DNA from: DASXMT01 sp963781305
Lineage (GTDB): Bacteria; Actinomycetota; Acidimicrobiia; Acidimicrobiales; RAAP-2
Reading direction: 5' to 3'
Assembly (NCBI GenBank): GCA_963781305.1
Contig: CAWAFL010000011.1
Coordinates: 1,550,001-1,614,000, forward strand
Length of the DNA: 64,000 bases
Of the stretch, positions 60,977-64,000 are shown one piece after another (position 1 is the first letter of the stretch; every line of letters starts with the position of its first letter). A program made the translations under genes and the position numbers. The notes beneath the pieces are model-generated. The model was not told where the DNA came from. It did no database searches and was given only the letters and a program-made list of their open reading frames with translations.

Positions 60977-62068
60977 GTGGCGAGTGAGGTCAAAGGTGTG
61001 GTTGCCAGGGCCAAGGGGGAGCCCGTCTCGCTCGAGACCATCGTGGTCCCCGATCCCGGCCCGGGCGAGGCCACGGTGGTCGTGCAGGCTTGCGGGGTGT
61101 GTCACACCGATCTGCACTACCGCGAGGGCGGGATCAATGACGCCTTCCCGTTTCTGCTCGGACACGAGGCCGCCGGCGTGGTGGAGGCCGTCGGTCCCGA
61201 TGTGACGTCGGTCCAACCCGGCGATTTCGTGGTGCTCAACTGGCGGGCGGTGTGTGGCCAGTGCCGGGCCTGCCGGCGAGGGCGCCCCTGGTACTGCTTC
61301 AATACCCACAACGCCACCCAGAAGATGACGCTGTCCGACGGCACGCCGTTGGAGGCCGCTTTGGGCATCGGTGCCTTCGCCGAGAAGACGCTGGTGGCTG
61401 CGGGGCAGTGCACCAAAGTCGATCCGGCCGCCCGTCCCGAGGCCGTGGGCCTGCTCGGGTGCGGGGTCATGGCCGGACTCGGGTCGGCCATGTTCACCGG
61501 CGAGGTCTCCCTCGGGGACTCGGTGGCGGTGTTCGGCTGTGGGGGAGTGGGGTGCGCGGCCGTAGCTGGCGCCCGCCTGGCCGGCGCGTCCACGATCATC
61601 GCCGTCGACCTGGATGCGAGCAAGCTGACCCTGGCCCGCCAGTTCGGGGCCACCCACACGGTCGACGCCTCCCGGGAGAATCCGGTCGAAGCCATCCGGG
61701 GCCTCACCGACGGCAACGGCGCCGACGTCTGCATCGAGGCGGTGGGCAATCCCACGACCATGGAGCAAGCCTTCTACGCGCGCGACCTGGCGGGAACGCT
61801 GGTGCAGGTGGGCGTGCCCACCCCGGACATGCAGATCGAACTGCCCATGATCGACTTCTTCGGCCGGGGCGGTCGGCTGAAGCCCAGTTGGTACGGGGAC
61901 TGCCTCCCCGAACGGGACTTTCCCGTGCTGGTCGACTTGTATCTGCAGGGACGGTTGGACCTCGATCGTTTCGTGTCCGAGACGATTCCCCTCGACGGCG
62001 TGGAGGAGGCCTTCGCCCGGATGCAGCGAGGCGAGGTTCTCCGCTCCGTGGTCACGCTCGACCGATGA
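60977..62068 (+). CDS. mscR: S-(hydroxymethyl)mycothiol dehydrogenase (zinc, NAD)
   Basis: A 363-residue medium-chain dehydrogenase that oxidises the formaldehyde-mycothiol adduct. Catalytic zinc ligands are C42 (ACGVCHTDLH) and H63/E64 (LGHEAAG). Structural zinc cysteines are C93, C96, C99 and C107 (CGQCRACRRGRPWYC). The NAD motif is VFGCGGVGCAAVAGA. The MBL-fold gene follows with a 4-nt ATGA overlap, matching the mycobacterial pair Rv2259-Rv2260 and supporting the mycothiol assignment over a generic alcohol dehydrogenase. GTG 60977. Confidence 0.9.
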   Translation: MASEVKGVVARAKGEPVSLETIVVPDPGPGEATVVVQACGVCHTDLHYREGGINDAFPFLLGHEAAGVVEAVGPDVTSVQPGDFVVLNWRAVCGQCRACRRGRPWYCFNTHNATQKMTLSDGTPLEAALGIGAFAEKTLVAAGQCTKVDPAARPEAVGLLGCGVMAGLGSAMFTGEVSLGDSVAVFGCGGVGCAAVAGARLAGASTIIAVDLDASKLTLARQFGATHTVDASRENPVEAIRGLTDGNGADVCIEAVGNPTTMEQAFYARDLAGTLVQVGVPTPDMQIELPMIDFFGRGGRLKPSWYGDCLPERDFPVLVDLYLQGRLDLDRFVSETIPLDGVEEAFARMQRGEVLRSVVTLDR

Positions 62069-62685
62069 TCGAGCGCGTCACCACCGCGGGCACGTTCTCC
62101 CTCGACGGTCAGGATTTCGACGTCGAGAACAACATCTGGTTGGTGGGGGACGACCGACGGATCATCGTCATCGACGCTGCCCACGATCATCGTCCCATCG
62201 TTGAGGCCGTCGGTGATCGGCACACGGTGGCCATCGTCGCCACCCACGGCCACAACGATCACATCAACGCGGCGGCGGCGCTGTCCGATGTGCTCGACGC
62301 CCCCATCTGGCTGCACCCCGACGACTTGATGCTGTGGCGACAGGTGTATCCCGACCGGGAGCCCGACCGCCCACTGGCCGACGGTCAGGACCTGGCCGTG
62401 GGTAACACCATCCTCCGGGTCATGCACACGCCCGGCCATTCACCGGGAGGGGTGTCGTTGTACCACGCCGCCGGAGGCGTCGTGTTCTCGGGTGACACCC
62501 TGTTCCAGGGAGGACCGGGAGCCACCGGACGTTCGTTCTCCGACTTCCCGACCATCATCGAGTCGATCCGGGAGCGGCTGATGACGTTGCCCGACGATAC
62601 GAGGGTGCTCCCGGGCCACGGCGAGGAGACGACCATCGGCGGCGAGGCCTCGGGCGTTCCCGAGTGGTTGGCACGCGGGCACTAG
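62065..62685 (+). CDS. Metallo-beta-lactamase fold hydrolase, partner of MscR
   Basis: A 206-residue MBL protein. The metal-binding motif THGHNDH gives H61, H63, D65, H66; further ligands are in HTPGHSPGG, FSGDTLF and PGHGEET. Resembles glyoxalase II; next to mscR it probably hydrolyses S-formylmycothiol or a similar thioester, which is inference from the conserved pairing. Its ATG overlaps the mscR stop. Confidence 0.88.
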   Translation: MIERVTTAGTFSLDGQDFDVENNIWLVGDDRRIIVIDAAHDHRPIVEAVGDRHTVAIVATHGHNDHINAAAALSDVLDAPIWLHPDDLMLWRQVYPDREPDRPLADGQDLAVGNTILRVMHTPGHSPGGVSLYHAAGGVVFSGDTLFQGGPGATGRSFSDFPTIIESIRERLMTLPDDTRVLPGHGEETTIGGEASGVPEWLARGH

Positions 62686-62697
62686 CAAAGACAGGGG

Positions 62698-63432
62698 ATG
62701 GGAATGCAAGTCGACGGATTCGTCTTGGTCCACGGGGCCTTCCACGGCGCCTGGTGTTGGGATGAGGTGCGCGCCAAGCTGGGTCTTCCGGCGGTGGCGG
62801 TGGACCTGCCCGGTCGGGGGAGGCGCCCCCTGACCGACGACCCGGTCACCATCGACCAGTGTGCGGACGCGGTGATAGCCGATGCCGACGCCGCCGGGCT
62901 GTCTCGCTTCGTGTTGGTCGGTCACTCCTTGGGGGGCCAGACCATCACCGAGGTAGCCAACGGCCACGCCGATCGCATCGCCCATCTGGTCTACCTGGCG
63001 GCCATGGCCTTCCCGCCGGGCCGCTCGGTGGCCGATCACTACTTCCCCGGTGATTCGTTGCCGGTCGACGGTCCTGCCGGCGTCGTTCCGCTCATGGATG
63101 AGGAGAGCGCCCATCAGATGTTCGCCGGCGACCTGAGCCCCGAAGCGTTCGCTCCCGTCTATGCCCAATGCGTTCCTGAGCCCGGCGGGCTCTTCCGGGC
63201 CGCGGTGTCCGGCTACCAGTCCGGCGTGCCGGCCACGTACGTCCGTTGTACCCGCGACGGGACCGTCGATGCTGCCATCACCGCGGACATGGTGGCCACC
63301 CTCCGGCCGTCGGTGCTCCAGGACATCGACGCCGATCACGACATCATGTTGTCCCAACCCGGGGTGGTGGCCGACCTCTTGAACGGCGTAGCCGCCGACC
63401 TGGCGTCGGGCCAGGAGACACCGGCCGGCTGA
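62698..63432 (+). CDS. Alpha/beta hydrolase, EstC/salicylate-esterase-like
   Basis: A 244-residue protein. GFVLVHGAFHGAWCWDEV is the oxyanion region typical of the plant methylesterase / EstC group; the nucleophile elbow is VGHSLGGQT (Ser near 81); the acid lies in the YVRCTRDGTV segment and the His in DADHDIML. Starts ATG 62698 or 62704, preceded by a GACAGGGG site, 12 nt after the MBL gene, so probably in the mscR operon. Substrate unknown. Confidence 0.82.
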   Translation: MGMQVDGFVLVHGAFHGAWCWDEVRAKLGLPAVAVDLPGRGRRPLTDDPVTIDQCADAVIADADAAGLSRFVLVGHSLGGQTITEVANGHADRIAHLVYLAAMAFPPGRSVADHYFPGDSLPVDGPAGVVPLMDEESAHQMFAGDLSPEAFAPVYAQCVPEPGGLFRAAVSGYQSGVPATYVRCTRDGTVDAAITADMVATLRPSVLQDIDADHDIMLSQPGVVADLLNGVAADLASGQETPAG

Positions 63433-63434
63433 GC

Positions 63435-63794
63435 ATGGTCGGTGCCGCCACACCAGTCGAGGCGCCCCGGTGCTCTTGGTGCCGCCGCCCGCTGCCTGCT
63501 CCGAGCGGGCCGGGCCGTCCCCGGCAGTTCTGCAGCCGGTCGCACCGTCAGCGGGCCTACGAGGCCCGAAGGAGAGCCGAGTCGCTCAACCTTCCCGAAG
63601 GGCAGGTGGTAGTGACCCAAGGCGAGCTTCAGCGGCTACACGACCGCCTCTACCGGCTGGAGGCAGCCCTGGAGGATGTTGACGCCGATCTGGCCGGGCA
63701 GCCGTCCGCCCAGGCCTACCGGCAGGCCTTCGAGCACCTCTACGAAGCAGCCAAGGACGTGGCCGGGGTGGTGATCGAGCCGGCCACCGAGTGA
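63435..63794 (+). CDS. Zinc-ribbon and coiled-coil hypothetical protein
   Basis: A 119-residue protein. Residues 13-45 form a ribbon-like region, RCSWCRRPLP ... RQFCSRSHRQRAYEARRRAE, whose CSxxHRQRAYE pattern resembles the HNH-neighbour and WhiB-unrelated zinc motifs of small actinobacterial proteins. Residues 60-115 are a helical coiled coil (LQRLHDRLYRLEAALEDVDADL). The ATG lies 2 nt after the previous stop. DNA binding is possible. Family not named. Confidence 0.7.
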   Translation: MVGAATPVEAPRCSWCRRPLPAPSGPGRPRQFCSRSHRQRAYEARRRAESLNLPEGQVVVTQGELQRLHDRLYRLEAALEDVDADLAGQPSAQAYRQAFEHLYEAAKDVAGVVIEPATE

Positions 63795-63807
63795 GGCGAC
63801 GGTCGGG

Positions 63808-63999
63808 TTACTGGGCCGACAATGACCGAGTGCGGTCCCGCTCCACATCAAGGATCTCGTCCATCACCAGCCGTCCGTCGGCCGGCAGGTCGAGCGGAGC
63901 GGGTGCGGCGATCACGGGAAGCGAAGTGAGCCTGATGGTGTGCTCGCGGACGTGGGCGGAGAACAACCGCCCCAAGCGGCGTCTCCGGCGCGTGCCCAC
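63808..63999 (-). CDS. C-terminal fragment of an unidentified protein (extends beyond window)
   Basis: The minus-strand frame is open from the window edge to a stop at 63808, giving about 63 residues: an Arg-rich start, then TIRLTSLPVIAAPAPLDLPADGRLVMDEILDVERDR. It converges on the plus-strand zinc-ribbon gene, leaving 13 nt between stops, which fits a real gene end. Not recognised. Confidence 0.4.
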   Translation of the reverse strand: MGTRRRRRLGRLFSAHVREHTIRLTSLPVIAAPAPLDLPADGRLVMDEILDVERDRTRSLSAQ

Positions 64000-64000
64000 A

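Noticed and set aside
59255..61768. 837-residue minus-strand open frame
   Set aside because: Antisense to the amidohydrolase and mscR genes, which are clear families; same shadow composition.

Overview
The window is high-GC, densely coded chromosomal DNA from an actinobacterium. A complete Pup-proteasome locus (arc, dop, pup, prcB, prcA, pafA) is the strongest taxonomic marker. It is supported by FO synthase for coenzyme F420, a mycothiol-type formaldehyde dehydrogenase, the gcvH-garA-ftsR-BFN gene order and the tat-helY gene order, both also found in mycobacteria. A deep branch such as Acidimicrobiia would fit, but that is inference. I see no rRNA, tRNA, insertion sequence, prophage or CRISPR array.

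Layout. 1-7187 (+): the end of a sugar-phosphate mutase-type gene, then gcvH, garA-like, ftsR, BFN nuclease, an S9 peptidase and a polytopic glycosyltransferase. 7091-11716 (-): two small membrane proteins and a thiamine cluster (thiO, thiS, thiG, thiD). 11924-18055 (+): glutamate synthase gltBD. 18278-23008: mixed short units (flavin-type oxidoreductase, ABM-like protein, folA, an SLT/NlpC wall hydrolase, acyl-CoA synthetase). 23114-33721 (-): tkt, tal, zwf, pgl, fbiC, LOG protein, AlkA-like glycosylase and HAD phosphatase. 33797-37225: FIST protein, thioesterase, three small membrane or membrane-associated proteins and trmI. 37334-44437: ferredoxin (-) and the proteasome locus (+). 44499-50292 (+): lepB, tatA/B, tatC, helY and a ThyX-like protein. 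50749-52913 (+): DUF4193 protein, a tandem hairpin-repeat array, a hypothetical, GNAT and Nudix. 52921-59021: a basic hypothetical (-), ahpC-like peroxiredoxin (+), and a LigD end-joining enzyme split into two genes. 59162-63794 (+): amidohydrolase, mscR, MBL hydrolase, alpha/beta hydrolase and a zinc-ribbon protein.

How the genes work together. Tkt, Tal, Zwf and Pgl form most of a pentose-phosphate pathway, co-directional with F420 precursor synthesis. Arc, Pup, PrcBA, PafA and Dop form a whole tagging and degradation machine. TatA/B, TatC and LepB handle export. MscR and its MBL partner handle formaldehyde.

Points that stand out: (i) a 29-bp, about seven-copy array that repeats the last codons and stop of the DUF4193 gene; (ii) a recurring TANNNT hexamer 5-11 nt before about 17 start codons, suggesting widespread leaderless transcription; (iii) a single-base frameshift in transketolase; (iv) a helY reading frame with no canonical start before its Q-motif; (v) a ThyX-like double protein lacking the serine of the ThyX signature; (vi) a structured intergenic region at 8290-8521.
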